A stretch of DNA of 64,000 nt from CAIVAT01 sp964355945 (GCA_964355945.1 CAYHGE010000005.1:1-64000), one strand, 5' to 3'. Counted from the first letter of the stretch, positions 43,094-52,606 are shown. Made by a program: numbers and translations. Notes: generated by a model from the sequence alone, not told the origin.

Positions 43094-44554
43094 ATGGCAA
43101 TTTCATCTCAAAATCTGAAGAACTCGGCGTGGAGTATCGTAAACATCCTGCTCTACCCCACCGCGTTCATGGGGCTCACCCCTGTATTCATAGACCGGAT
43201 GGGCGAGATGCAGTTCGGAATCTGGATGCTCGTGAACTCCTATGTTTACATCGCCGTGAATATTATCAGCTTTGGCTTTTCCAACAGCATCACTGCCCAT
43301 GTGGCTGAAGCGCTTGGGAAAAAGGATGAGCGGAAACTGTTTGCCTATGTCAATGCTTCTACACGTATTTTGGCCACCATCGCAGTGGTTACAGCACTCC
43401 TCGCCGTGATGGCATGGTTTGTATGGCACGCCATGGAGTTGTCGGGCATCCGGCTGAACCTGTTTAGCGACCAGCTCGACCTCGTTTTGCTGACCGCCAC
43501 CCTGCTGATCTCCGTGAAATTTTATGAACTGCTCTATCAAAGTGTTTTCAAGGGCTTTGAGCGGTTTGACCTGGCGGGGAAATACAACATCATGAACAAA
43601 TTTCTTGTGTTGGGACTACAGCTCATCCTGGTTCTGAAAGACAGGGGTTTGCCGGAGATATTCCTGGGAAACCTCATCATCAATGTCGCCGTGGTGGCAT
43701 TGCAGGGTGTGGTTATTCACCGGATACTTCCGGGCTACCGGTTCATGAAACAGAGAAACCCCCCGGAGAGTAAGGAGCTGTTTATCTTTGGGTTCTGGAC
43801 CTGGATGCAAACCATTGTTTCTGTGGCGGCATACCAGGTTGACCGGTTTGTTATTGCCTATGCACTGGGACCGGTTACGGCAGGCTATTATATTCTCGCT
43901 TCCACCATTGCCAACCACATGCACATGGCCTTCGGAGCGATGGCCAGCTGGCTCTTCCCAAAGGTCTCCCGCCAAAAGGAGATGTTGCCCGAAACCCTCA
44001 CCTATTTTCACACCCTGCGTGGTTTTACCACCGGTGTGGCCTTGTTCTCAATATTTGTGGCCAGCCTGCTTTATAAACCCTTTTTTACCTTGTGGCTGGG
44101 GCCGGAGAAATTTGCCAAGATGGGGACATTTTTTGCCCTGTTCCTGATGTATGAGGCATTTTTGATCCTCTCGATTGTCCCGCAGTTCTACCTGAACGGG
44201 ATCAAGATGCTGCGGTTTATCACCGTGCTGGAATTCATCTATAAATCGGGTATCCTGGTGGGCATGTTTATCGCTTTTTCCCTTATTCCTACAGGTGAAA
44301 GCCTGCTGCTTGGGCAGATAGTGGCGCTTATCATCCTGATGCCCGTGGAGTATTTCCTGGTGAACAGAAGGATCTTGCATGATCATGCGTTCGGAGAGAC
44401 ATTCATCACCATGCTGCCCTCTCTTTTCGTGGTTTTGATCATCTATTTTACCAGGATCCCTGTAACGGTCACCCTTTCAATCGCAGCGGTGTTTATCTTT
44501 GTACGCTATTACCTGAGCCCGGCGCGGTTCAATATGAAACTTTTATTGTCATGA
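43094..44554 (+). CDS. Polysaccharide flippase (Wzx-like, MOP family)
   Basis: 486-residue inner-membrane protein with about 12-14 helices, of the MOP/PST family that flips undecaprenyl-linked sugar units to the periplasm. Typical segments are the first-helix FGIWMLVNSYVYI region and the charged short loops between helix pairs. The ATG at 43094 was chosen because a longer GTG start at 43073 overlaps a TAATATTG element (43066-43073, one mismatch to TAnnTTTG). It is the first gene of the polysaccharide operon; its stop overlaps the next start in ATGA. Confidence 0.85.
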   Translation: MAISSQNLKNSAWSIVNILLYPTAFMGLTPVFIDRMGEMQFGIWMLVNSYVYIAVNIISFGFSNSITAHVAEALGKKDERKLFAYVNASTRILATIAVVTALLAVMAWFVWHAMELSGIRLNLFSDQLDLVLLTATLLISVKFYELLYQSVFKGFERFDLAGKYNIMNKFLVLGLQLILVLKDRGLPEIFLGNLIINVAVVALQGVVIHRILPGYRFMKQRNPPESKELFIFGFWTWMQTIVSVAAYQVDRFVIAYALGPVTAGYYILASTIANHMHMAFGAMASWLFPKVSRQKEMLPETLTYFHTLRGFTTGVALFSIFVASLLYKPFFTLWLGPEKFAKMGTFFALFLMYEAFLILSIVPQFYLNGIKMLRFITVLEFIYKSGILVGMFIAFSLIPTGESLLLGQIVALIILMPVEYFLVNRRILHDHAFGETFITMLPSLFVVLIIYFTRIPVTVTLSIAAVFIFVRYYLSPARFNMKLLLS

Positions 44555-45780
44555 AGCACGGACAAGGATATTATCACCTGTTGTTTTATCTGGTCATCTA
44601 TTTTTTTTGCAATAGTCTGCTGTTACCCGAAGGGTTGTTGTATACAACGCTGCTCAGCCCGGTCATGCTTTATTTTGTTTACAAGCACCGGGAGATGGCT
44701 CCTCATCCGGCCTGGTTCCTGCTGCTCCTGGTCCCGGTTACGTTTCAATGGATCAATGGGGTAGATGCCCGGACATACCTGATCTCCACCGCGTTAGTCT
44801 TCACGGCTGCGCTATTCCTTATTACGTCGGTTATACTGCTGGTTCATTATAAAACGGATCTTCACGACCTCTTCAAATCAATTTTGATCATCAATGGTTT
44901 GCTGACAGGATTGGCCCTGTTGTTATTACCATTTCCGGAGATAAGAGGCTGGCTGTGGTATACACTGCCGGTTTCAGCCGGCATAGAGACTTTGCCCCGG
45001 CTGAAATTGCTTACCTACGAGCCTTCCTATTACTCCCTGATCATGTTTCCGGTCTTTCTCTATTTTCTATACCGGGTAATGTTTGAAAAGGAGAAGCATC
45101 CCCTGCTGATTGCCATGGCCTGTATCATTCCGCTGATATTGTCACTCTCCTTTGGTGTGATTGGCGCTGCTTTAATTGCTTTTGCCCTCACCCTGGTTGT
45201 CTTCCGGAAACACCTTCCGGCGATGTATCTCAGGGTTTTTTTTTATGGCGGGGTGTTGATTTTGGTTGCACTTGCCGTGACCCTTATCACGTGGTCGGGA
45301 AATCCAATTATCCTGCGGCTTGAGAACATTGTGCAGGGGAAGGACACCAGCGCCATGGGCCGGCTGGTCTATTCGTTTATGTTTGCAAAGGAGCTGGCCA
45401 TTCAGCACAGCCTGCTGTTCGGCATCGGTCCCGGGCAAATCAAGATACTGGCGCACGATCTCATTGTGAACCACTACCAGTACCAGGGTACGATTGCCGA
45501 AACCGTCCGTATCCCGAACGCCATGGCCGAGATGCTGGCCACTTACGGAGTTTATGGGTTTGTACTCAAATTGTTCCTTGAAATCTGGTTCTTCGTCAGG
45601 AGAAGAATCTATGCCAATGTTTTTGCGTTCACCCTTTTCATGTTCCTGTTTGTTTACCAGTTTACCGGCAGTTTTATCGTGAATGTGGCGGAAATAGCGT
45701 CCTGGGCATTGATTTTCAGTGTCAGGTTTCCCGGGTTTGAACTTGCCTCCGGGCGGTGGGGAGAGGAGGAACAACAATGA
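44551..45780 (+). CDS. O-antigen/exopolysaccharide polymerase-like membrane protein
   Basis: 409-residue protein with about 11 membrane helices. A long periplasmic loop is suggested between about 260 and 335 (LENIVQGKDTSAMGRLVYS ... LFGIGPGQIKILAHDL), a pattern of Wzy-type polymerases and O-antigen ligases, where this loop holds the active Arg and His. Its gene overlaps the flippase gene by 4 bp and the following glycosyltransferase by 4 bp. A second protein of the same general class is at 47918; I assign this one to polymerisation by position, which is a guess. Confidence 0.72.
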   Translation: MKHGQGYYHLLFYLVIYFFCNSLLLPEGLLYTTLLSPVMLYFVYKHREMAPHPAWFLLLLVPVTFQWINGVDARTYLISTALVFTAALFLITSVILLVHYKTDLHDLFKSILIINGLLTGLALLLLPFPEIRGWLWYTLPVSAGIETLPRLKLLTYEPSYYSLIMFPVFLYFLYRVMFEKEKHPLLIAMACIIPLILSLSFGVIGAALIAFALTLVVFRKHLPAMYLRVFFYGGVLILVALAVTLITWSGNPIILRLENIVQGKDTSAMGRLVYSFMFAKELAIQHSLLFGIGPGQIKILAHDLIVNHYQYQGTIAETVRIPNAMAEMLATYGVYGFVLKLFLEIWFFVRRRIYANVFAFTLFMFLFVYQFTGSFIVNVAEIASWALIFSVRFPGFELASGRWGEEEQQ

Positions 45781-46865
45781 GCCTTCGTGTCGTTTTTATT
45801 GTAAGGACCACCTTCGACACGGTAAAGGGTGGCGACACCATGCAGGTACTTTGCACTGCCAGGGAACTTCGTAAACTCGGGGTGGAGGTAGTGATAAAGA
45901 AGGCCTCGGATCTCATAGATTACGGGAAATTCGACCTTATGCACCTTTTCAACAGCATCCGTCCGGCCGATCACCTGGTCCACATTGCCAGGGCGGGAAT
46001 TCCCTATGTTTTGAGTACGGTTTATCTTGATTACTCCGGGTTTGACACCCTTGGCAGGGGAATAACCTCCAGGTCACTTTTTCGTTTCACCGGAAAGCAC
46101 CATGCGGAGTACCTCAAGACTTGTTACCGCATGCTGAAAAAACAGGACAAACTGGTGAGCAATTCATACCTGCTCGGACATCAGCGTGCCGTCAGAAAGG
46201 TGATTTCAGGAGCCCGGTTGCTATTGCCCAATTCAAAATCGGAATACGAAAGGCTGTCGGCAGATTTCAACATCAGCAAGGAGTATCGGGTCATCCCTAA
46301 CGGCATCGATTCGGAATTGTTTCAGTTGATTCCCGGCGTGGAACGAAAAGGGAACCAGGTGCTGTGCGTGGGGCAGATCTATGGATTGAAAAATCAGCAC
46401 CGCCTCATTGAGGCAACCCGGATGATGCCGGTGAAACTGGTTATCATCGGCAAACCACCTCCGAATCACAGGGCATACTATGAATATTGCAGAAAAACAG
46501 CTCATGCCAGGGTTGAATTTCATGATTTCATGCCACAGGAAGAGCTGGTACGATACTATGCTCAGTCGAAAGTACATGCTTTGCCCAGCTGGTTTGAGAC
46601 CACCGGACTGAGTTCGCTTGAGGCAGGCGCCATGGGGTGTAACCTGGTAGTGGGAACAGGTGGCGATACCCGTTCCTATTTCCGGGACCGGGCCTCCTTT
46701 TGCGATGCACAGGATGCCGGATGTATTGAAAAAGCCCTGGAAACTGAATTGGAGAAGCCGACCACTTTTTCCTTTCGCGACTATATCCTTTCGCACTATA
46801 CATGGGAACACGCTGCCATGGAAACCCTTGCAGCTTATCATAATGTGCTTACCGATGAAAAATAA
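45777..46865 (+). CDS. Glycosyltransferase family 4 protein
   Basis: 362-residue cytosolic or peripheral GT-B glycosyltransferase. The C-terminal nucleotide-sugar half is clear: RVIPNGIDSELF (about 181-192), VLCVGQIYGLKNQHRLIEA (about 203-221), EFHDFMPQEELVRYYAQSKV, and ALPSWFETTGLSSLEAGAMG (about 265-284), the EX7E-like motif of GT4. It adds a sugar of unknown type to the lipid-linked repeat unit. The ATG at 45777 overlaps the stop of the preceding gene (ATGA). Its end overlaps the next gene by 11 bp. Confidence 0.85.
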   Translation: MSLRVVFIVRTTFDTVKGGDTMQVLCTARELRKLGVEVVIKKASDLIDYGKFDLMHLFNSIRPADHLVHIARAGIPYVLSTVYLDYSGFDTLGRGITSRSLFRFTGKHHAEYLKTCYRMLKKQDKLVSNSYLLGHQRAVRKVISGARLLLPNSKSEYERLSADFNISKEYRVIPNGIDSELFQLIPGVERKGNQVLCVGQIYGLKNQHRLIEATRMMPVKLVIIGKPPPNHRAYYEYCRKTAHARVEFHDFMPQEELVRYYAQSKVHALPSWFETTGLSSLEAGAMGCNLVVGTGGDTRSYFRDRASFCDAQDAGCIEKALETELEKPTTFSFRDYILSHYTWEHAAMETLAAYHNVLTDEK

Positions 46866-47958
46866 ACTGAAGATCGGCATCATCGGGACACGTGGGATTC
46901 CCAACAACTATGGAGGGTTCGAAGCTTTTGCAGAGCAGGTGTCGCAAAGGCTGGTCACACTCGGTCACGAGGTGACCGTATATTGTTCGCATGACCAGCA
47001 ATACCGGCAGAAGACCCTCAACGGAGTGCACCTTGTTTATTGCTATAATCCCGAATCCCGGATAGGAAGTGCCGGGCAGTTTATTTATGACCTGAACTGC
47101 AATCTTCACACCCTTAAACAGCGATTCGATGTGATTCTTCACCTTGGATATACCAGCGATTCGGTATGGACCAGGATATGGAGCCGGAATGCCAGACACC
47201 TGACCAATATGGATGGGATGGAGTGGATGCGGTCTAAATACGCCCCGGCAATCCGGTCTTTCCTGAAATGGGCCGAAAAGTGGGCCGCCCGCCGAAGTAA
47301 CCTGCTGATTGCAGATTCGATGGGGATTCTTGAACACCTCCAATTGAACTATTCAACACCCGTTTGTTTCATCTCTTATGGAGCCGCTATTCCGGACTCA
47401 TTTGATGCAGTGGTACCAGAAAACTTCGGTGTTCAACCTTACCAATACGACCTGCTGATTGCACGGATGGAGCCGGAGAACAACGTCGAAATGGCGGTAG
47501 AAGCCAAACTGCGTGAAAAGCCTGAATTCCCGCTGCTGATCTTTTCGAATGAAACTGCTTATGGCAAGCAACTGCAGTTGCGATATCAGCGCGAACCGAT
47601 GATCCTGTTCCAGGGCGCGAATTATCAGGTGGAGGCGATGAATTCGCTTCGCCATTTTTCACGCTGTTATATCCATGGACACTCGGCGGGTGGTACGAAT
47701 CCTTCCCTGCTGGAAGCGATGGCCTGCGGATCTGTGATACTTGCCCACGACAATGTTTTCAACCGCAGTGTGCTCGGGGATAATGGCGGTTATTTCCGGA
47801 ATGCGGAACAACTGACAGGCCTACTCAGCCAACCCGTATCCCAGGAATACAAACACAGGATCGGGGAGAACAATTTGCACACAATCCGAACTCACCACAA
47901 TTGGGATTTTATCACACATGAGTATGAAAGCGCTTTCTACCAGGTACTTGAATATTGA
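46855..47958 (+). CDS. DUF1972 glycosyltransferase (rhamnosyltransferase-like)
   Basis: 367-residue GT-B enzyme with the DUF1972 N-terminal domain (GIIGTRGIPNNYGGFEAFAEQ, about 8-27; YCYNPESRIGSAG; HLTNMDGMEWMRSKY) found in rhamnosyl- and related transferases such as streptococcal Cps2T. The C-terminal half has HGHSAGGTNPSLLEAMACG (about 279-297), the sugar-nucleotide binding segment. A rhamnosyl or other deoxyhexosyl transfer is likely but unproven. It starts inside the end of the previous gene and overlaps the next by 41 bp. Confidence 0.82.
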   Translation: MKNKLKIGIIGTRGIPNNYGGFEAFAEQVSQRLVTLGHEVTVYCSHDQQYRQKTLNGVHLVYCYNPESRIGSAGQFIYDLNCNLHTLKQRFDVILHLGYTSDSVWTRIWSRNARHLTNMDGMEWMRSKYAPAIRSFLKWAEKWAARRSNLLIADSMGILEHLQLNYSTPVCFISYGAAIPDSFDAVVPENFGVQPYQYDLLIARMEPENNVEMAVEAKLREKPEFPLLIFSNETAYGKQLQLRYQREPMILFQGANYQVEAMNSLRHFSRCYIHGHSAGGTNPSLLEAMACGSVILAHDNVFNRSVLGDNGGYFRNAEQLTGLLSQPVSQEYKHRIGENNLHTIRTHHNWDFITHEYESAFYQVLEY

Positions 47959-49186
47959 ACATACAGAGCAGGCGGCCTGGTTCCTTGTCTGGTTCAGCCT
48001 TCCCGTTTCACTGAAGATGAACAGTGCCAGCCTCATCCTGGTTTCTGTGGTCATCCTGGTATCATTTGCCGGGAGACCTTTCATACCGCAATATCGGAAA
48101 TTGTGGTACCTTTCCCTGCCGGTTGTTTTTTTTCTCTGGCATGCGAAAGAGTTGCTGATCGTGCAACCCATCGGACCTGTATGGAAAGAGACCGAACAGA
48201 TGCTCTCGTTCCTGGTCATTCCGATCCTTTTCCTGCTCAGCAGAACGGATCAGAAAACCTTTACGAAAGTGGCACTTTCCGGGTTAACTTCCGCCCTGGT
48301 GATCTGCGGTACGATCATGCTGGCGGCTGCGACATCCAGGTTCATTCAATCAGGATCTTTTGGTGAATATACCTATCATGCACTGGCGAAGCCCTTCCAC
48401 AGCGGTGCCATCTATTTCAGCTTTTACATTCTGTTTATCCTTTTCAAACTGGATGATCCCGATTGGCTTATCCACCGGCCGGAAGTTAAAGTGGTCCTCG
48501 CGTTTTTTCTCATGTCGATGTTGCTGCTTTTAGCGTCAAAGATGATGATCGGAATCGGGCTGCCGCTGCTGGGATGGCATTATCGGCGTATGGGAATAGC
48601 GCTGTGGAGAACCCAGCGGAAATGGATGGTTGCCCTCATCCTCCTTGTACTATTTGGCACACTTCCCTTCATGAAAAGGGTACAAAACATATTTCATCCC
48701 CAACTCGAAATGGTTGGCTCGATGAATTTTAAAAATTGCCCTGAACCGAATGGACTCAATCTGCGCCTTATCCTCTGGCGGTTTGGAATGGAGATCATGG
48801 AAGAGCAAAATGCCTGGCTGAGAGGAGTCGGGATGAGCCAATCGAGGCATTTCCTGAACGGGAAGATCCGTCAATATGGCCTCTACACCGGCACCCCGGA
48901 CGGGAGAGACACCGGCTACCTCAATTATAACTACCACGATCAATTTGTTGAAACCCTCGTAAGGGTTGGTATTCCCGGACTTGTAGTTTTAATGCTGATA
49001 CTTTTTACCTTTGCATTTCATCCCGGCAACAAGCACTTTGTTCCCCCCCTGTTTATCTGGATCATCCTCGGTTTCTTTTTATCCGAATCGGTCCTTGGAA
49101 GGCAGTCCGGTGTTGTTTTCTTTTGCCTGCTATATGCTGCTGATATGATAGATAAACGCCAGTCAATTACAAATGAAAATCCCTGA
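47918..49186 (+). CDS. O-antigen ligase-like membrane protein (Wzy_C)
   Basis: 422-residue protein with about 12 helices. The periplasmic loop motif YNYHDQFVETLVRVGIPGL (about 331-349) matches the HxxxL...GxxG signature of WaaL/Wzy_C proteins, with the catalytic-type His. It may ligate the finished polymer to lipid A-core or polymerise repeat units. The 41-bp overlap with the previous gene assumes the first ATG; a start a few codons later (MKALST) would shorten it little. It overlaps the sugar transferase gene by 14 bp. Confidence 0.78.
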   Translation: MSMKALSTRYLNIEHTEQAAWFLVWFSLPVSLKMNSASLILVSVVILVSFAGRPFIPQYRKLWYLSLPVVFFLWHAKELLIVQPIGPVWKETEQMLSFLVIPILFLLSRTDQKTFTKVALSGLTSALVICGTIMLAAATSRFIQSGSFGEYTYHALAKPFHSGAIYFSFYILFILFKLDDPDWLIHRPEVKVVLAFFLMSMLLLLASKMMIGIGLPLLGWHYRRMGIALWRTQRKWMVALILLVLFGTLPFMKRVQNIFHPQLEMVGSMNFKNCPEPNGLNLRLILWRFGMEIMEEQNAWLRGVGMSQSRHFLNGKIRQYGLYTGTPDGRDTGYLNYNYHDQFVETLVRVGIPGLVVLMLILFTFAFHPGNKHFVPPLFIWIILGFFLSESVLGRQSGVVFFCLLYAADMIDKRQSITNENP

Positions 49187-49829
49187 ACCTGGAGAGAAAG
49201 GACCTGTGAATCTTTCAACGGAGGGCAATTATGCAATAAATACTCCATTGGCACGGTTTGTCAAGCGCCTGATGGACATCATCATGGCCCTGCTGATGAT
49301 CGTTTTCATTGCGCCCTGGCTTTTCACACTTGTCATACTGATCATCGTTCTCGATTCCCGCGGAGGTCCGTTCTTCCTTCAGAAGCGCACCGGAAGGAAT
49401 CGTAAAACGTTTTCCTGCCTGAAATTCAGGACCATGGTTATTAACAAAGAGAGCCACAGGATACAGGTGCAAGTGAACGACCGGAGGATTACCCGTGTTG
49501 GCGGATTTTTAAGAAAATACCACATCGATGAGCTCCCGCAGGTTTTCAATGTCCTGGCCGGGTCGATGAGCATTGTAGGGCCGCGTCCGCACATGTTGCG
49601 GCACAATATTCAGTTTGCTAAAATGTCGGCTAATTACCACTTAAGGCATCTTGTCAAACCGGGTATGACAGGGCTGGCGCAGGTGAGGGGATTTCACGGG
49701 ATGATCCATGGTGCCGAAGATTACCATTCGCGGCTGAATTCCGACCTGGAATACATCCGGAGATGGTCGTCGTTTACCGACCTCCGGATTTTCATTCAAA
49801 CAACCGTCCAAATCCTTTTTCAGCGATGA
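49173..49829 (+). CDS. Initiating undecaprenyl-phosphate sugar-1-phosphate transferase
   Basis: 218-residue bacterial sugar transferase (PglC/WbaP C-terminal domain type) that loads the first sugar phosphate onto undecaprenyl phosphate. It has one membrane helix (about 34-60), the LKFRTM motif (about 84-89), the catalytic Asp-Glu dyad in HIDELPQVFNVLAGSMS, and SIVGPRPHMLRH. The length matches the minimal monotopic enzymes without the four-helix N-terminal part of WbaP. It overlaps both neighbours, the stop being in ATGA with the next gene. Confidence 0.92.
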   Translation: MKIPEPGEKGPVNLSTEGNYAINTPLARFVKRLMDIIMALLMIVFIAPWLFTLVILIIVLDSRGGPFFLQKRTGRNRKTFSCLKFRTMVINKESHRIQVQVNDRRITRVGGFLRKYHIDELPQVFNVLAGSMSIVGPRPHMLRHNIQFAKMSANYHLRHLVKPGMTGLAQVRGFHGMIHGAEDYHSRLNSDLEYIRRWSSFTDLRIFIQTTVQILFQR

Positions 49830-50758
49830 GGTCGGAAAGTTCACGCCACGAGGAGCTCGCTGCCGGTATCCTGGAGACACTCGAGTACTTCGGGTTGTTC
49901 CGGTATCCGCTGTTACCCGGAGAGATTCACCGGTTTCATCCTATCCGCTGCACGTATGAAGAAGTTCTTGCCACCCTGGCCAGCCTTGCTGAGAGAGGCA
50001 GTGTAAGGTATTCCATCAATGGGTTTTATTCCCTGGAGGTGCGGGAAAGCTGGTCATCCCGGCGCAAAGCAGGAAACGAAAAAGCGCTGGGACTGCTTTC
50101 AAGGTCTGTTCGCTTCACCCGTATCATCAGCTCCTTTCCGTTCGTTGATGCCATTGCCATCTCCGGTTCACTATCAAAATATTATGCCGGTGAAGATGCG
50201 GATATCGACTACTTCATCATCACCACCGGCAAGAGGTTGTGGATTGCACGAAGCCTGCTCCACCTGTTCAAAAAGCTCACCTTTATTCGCGGGTATCAGC
50301 ACTATTACTGCATGAACTATTTTGTCGATACGGATCAGCTATTGCTGTCCGACAGGAACATCTATACAGCCATCGAGCTTGCCACCATGATACCGGTGTA
50401 CAATGCCGAACGGATCAACCAGGTAAAGGAGATGAACTCCTGGGTTGGGGAATACCTCCCAAATGAGTCCACCCGGCAGGACCTGTCATATCTTTTACCG
50501 GCCGGCCGGCAATCACTGAAAAAATTCGCCGAATGGATGATCAACCTGGCCCGGCCGGAACATCTGAACCGTTTTCTGATGAATTTCACCGATCGAAAGT
50601 GGCGCAGAAAATGGTGCCGCAGGGGATTTCCGATGGAAACCTACGACCAGGCATTTTACACATCCCTCCATGTGTCGAAAAACCACCCTGCCAATTTCCA
50701 ACAGCAGGTATTGACCGCCCTCGAAAACAAAACAGGACCAACCGGAATTCAGCCATGA
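49826..50758 (+). CDS. Nucleotidyltransferase-fold protein in the polysaccharide operon
   Basis: 310-residue protein. Residues 10-75 look like a winged-helix region (EELAAGILETLEYFGLFRYPL ... LAERGSVRYSINGFYSL). Then comes a minimal nucleotidyltransferase motif SGSLSKYYAGEDADIDYFI (113-131), with Gly114-Ser115 and Asp126/Asp128, the GS-DxD layout of polymerase-beta-like enzymes. The rest is helical. What it modifies is unknown; such proteins occur in Bacteroidota polysaccharide loci but I know no assigned role. It is translationally coupled (ATGA) to the sugar transferase before it and the epimerase after it, which argues for a part in the same pathway. Confidence 0.75.
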   Translation: MRSESSRHEELAAGILETLEYFGLFRYPLLPGEIHRFHPIRCTYEEVLATLASLAERGSVRYSINGFYSLEVRESWSSRRKAGNEKALGLLSRSVRFTRIISSFPFVDAIAISGSLSKYYAGEDADIDYFIITTGKRLWIARSLLHLFKKLTFIRGYQHYYCMNYFVDTDQLLLSDRNIYTAIELATMIPVYNAERINQVKEMNSWVGEYLPNESTRQDLSYLLPAGRQSLKKFAEWMINLARPEHLNRFLMNFTDRKWRRKWCRRGFPMETYDQAFYTSLHVSKNHPANFQQQVLTALENKTGPTGIQP

Positions 50759-51645
50759 GGAGCGCAATTGTTATCGGGAGTACGGGGTTTTTGGGGTCGG
50801 CTGTCACCCGCCGGTTACTGTCGAACGGGATTGATGTTTATGCAACTAAAAACAAGCGGGAGATACGCCTGGAGCAGGGATTGACAGTCATTGACGGAGG
50901 AATACGTGCATTGACCACGGCTGTTCTGGATCGGATCAGTCCTGAGGTGATTTTTCACTGCGCCCGCCCGGTTCTGCCCCGGTTCAGGCGGTGGGGAAGG
51001 GTGATGGCTGCATTCCATGCGAAACAATACAACCGGGCACTTCTTTCACAAATAACCGCCAGTCGTGCCAAACCTGCCCTGATCTTTGCTTCCGGGAGCC
51101 TGGTGTATGGCAACAGCGTGTTGCCGCATGACGAAACGGCAGCATTAAACCCGGTCAGTTATGCCAGGCAGTATCATCGGGGTGAAGGTCCTGTATTGGA
51201 AGCTATTCCTAAGGAAAATCAGAAGGTGATCATGCTGCGATTCCCCTGGCTGCTGGGTGACGGCTCGTGGTTCTCATGGTTCTACCTGAAACCGTTGCGT
51301 GAGAAGATGCTGGTCCCGCTTTTCGGTGACGGGAGTAATATGATGTCGGTGATTGGCCTGGAGATTGCGGCCAAAACGATGGTGGAATACTACAATGAGA
51401 ACATACAGAGCGGCGTTTACAACGTTATTGCGCCCCATGTACTCACGCAGAGATCCTTTGCTGAAACGGTCGCCGGTCATTATGGAGGGATGGTTACAGA
51501 TTACAGGAACCTTTATCCGGAAGGTGTAGAGAGTGCTGTTTTAGAGGCATTTACATCGAATATTCTCCTGGCGACCATCCATCGGGTATCACCAGCCAAA
51601 TCTCCCCAAAGCCTGAACCGGCTCCTTTCACAAATACCGCTCTAA
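50755..51645 (+). CDS. NAD-dependent epimerase/dehydratase-like SDR protein
   Basis: 296-residue extended SDR protein. The Rossmann motif is GSTGFLGS (about 8-15), followed by the ISPEVIFHCARPV strand and a Ser in FASGSLVYG (about 115-123). The usual YxxxK catalytic pair is not clear: the equivalent region reads SYARQYHRGE, with Arg where Lys is expected, so activity may be changed or lost. It is the last gene of the plus-strand operon (ATGA overlap with the preceding gene) and its stop overlaps the stop of the convergent methyltransferase by 4 bp. Confidence 0.8.
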   Translation: MRSAIVIGSTGFLGSAVTRRLLSNGIDVYATKNKREIRLEQGLTVIDGGIRALTTAVLDRISPEVIFHCARPVLPRFRRWGRVMAAFHAKQYNRALLSQITASRAKPALIFASGSLVYGNSVLPHDETAALNPVSYARQYHRGEGPVLEAIPKENQKVIMLRFPWLLGDGSWFSWFYLKPLREKMLVPLFGDGSNMMSVIGLEIAAKTMVEYYNENIQSGVYNVIAPHVLTQRSFAETVAGHYGGMVTDYRNLYPEGVESAVLEAFTSNILLATIHRVSPAKSPQSLNRLLSQIPL

Positions 51646-52606
51646 CCCCTGAATACAAACAAAATATACTCCCCGGCAGCCCACAATGGGGAACGTTGAA
51701 TCCGCTGATCGATTTCCCATAACCGGTTGGCCTTTTCAGGATGATTCCTGATCTTATGGTCATTATACCATGGGGGATAAAACACGCTGTAGCCTTTTCT
51801 CTCCATCAGTCTGAAATCTTTAAAAGCTGCTTTGATGCGGGAAGGAGCATAGCAATGTGAAGGGAGATGCCTGGTTACCGAATAGCCGCCCCACACTTTT
51901 CCGAGGCGGGCGAAAGCTGTTCTGAAATTGAGTTTGACCATCTGAACGAACAGTTCGCGCAGGTACCATTTATTCACAAAGGTCACTACAGCAATTCCGC
52001 CGGGTTTGAGCAAAGTTTTAATTTCGGACGCAGCAAAATCAAGGTTCTCCACGGTGTTCAACGCACCGAAATAGACGTAAACCAGGTCAAAACTACCTTT
52101 TCCGAACAAGCCCGCCAGTTGTCGTTCATCACTTTTTAGAACGCGGGCATTGGTCAGATGATCTTTGTCAAGCCGGGCCTGTGCCAGTGCGACCATGCTG
52201 GCAGAGATATCCACCGCAGTGAACTGCCTTTCCGGAAATTGCTTTGCAAACCAGTGTACATCGAACCCGGGGCCGCAGCCAATTTCAAGCGCACGGGTAA
52301 AAGGATAACGAACCGTGATCTCCCTGAAATCATTCCTGATCCTNNNNNNNNNNNNNNNNNNNNNNNNNNNNNNNNNNNNNNNNNNNNNNNNNNNNNNNNN
52401 NNNNNNNNNNNNNNNNNNNNNNNNNNNNNNNNNNNNNNNNNNNGCGCACGGGTAAAAGGATAACGAACCGTGATCTCCCTGAAATCATTCCTGATCCTGT
52501 CAAGACTTTGGTTACCACCTGCTCTTGTCTCAAAGCCAAGACCTGCATCTTCGTCATAATATGATTCTACGCTGGAATAATAGGATTGTGGATTTTGCCG
52601 GCTCAT
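51642..52606 (-). CDS. SAM-dependent methyltransferase, split only by a false scaffold gap
   Basis: Class I methyltransferase. The sequence appears broken by 100 N at 52344-52443, but the 55 bp on each side are identical. Removing one 55-bp copy and the N run leaves one frame of 269 residues from the ATG at 52606. It then reads through RIRNDFREITVRYPFTRA into LEIGCGPGFDVHW, the SAM-binding motif I, and on to VDISASMVALAQ, motif II. The C-terminus has FVNKWYLRELF and related segments of small-molecule or lipid methyltransferases; the substrate is unknown. The start overlaps the stop of the receiver gene (ATGA), so the two are coupled. The gene converges on the polysaccharide operon. Confidence 0.85.
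52289..52343. repeat. 55-bp contig-end overlap, first copy
   Basis: Identical to 52444-52498 on the other side of the N run. A 55-bp exact overlap at contig ends is what a de Bruijn assembler with k=55 would leave, so the two copies are one locus. Confidence 0.95.
52344..52443. other. False assembly gap (100 N) inside the methyltransferase gene
   Basis: N run between two copies of the same 55 bp. No sequence is missing; the contigs should be merged by overlap. Confidence 0.93.
52444..52498. repeat. 55-bp contig-end overlap, second copy
   Basis: Same 55 bp as 52289-52343. Collapsing the two restores one methyltransferase frame. Confidence 0.95.
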
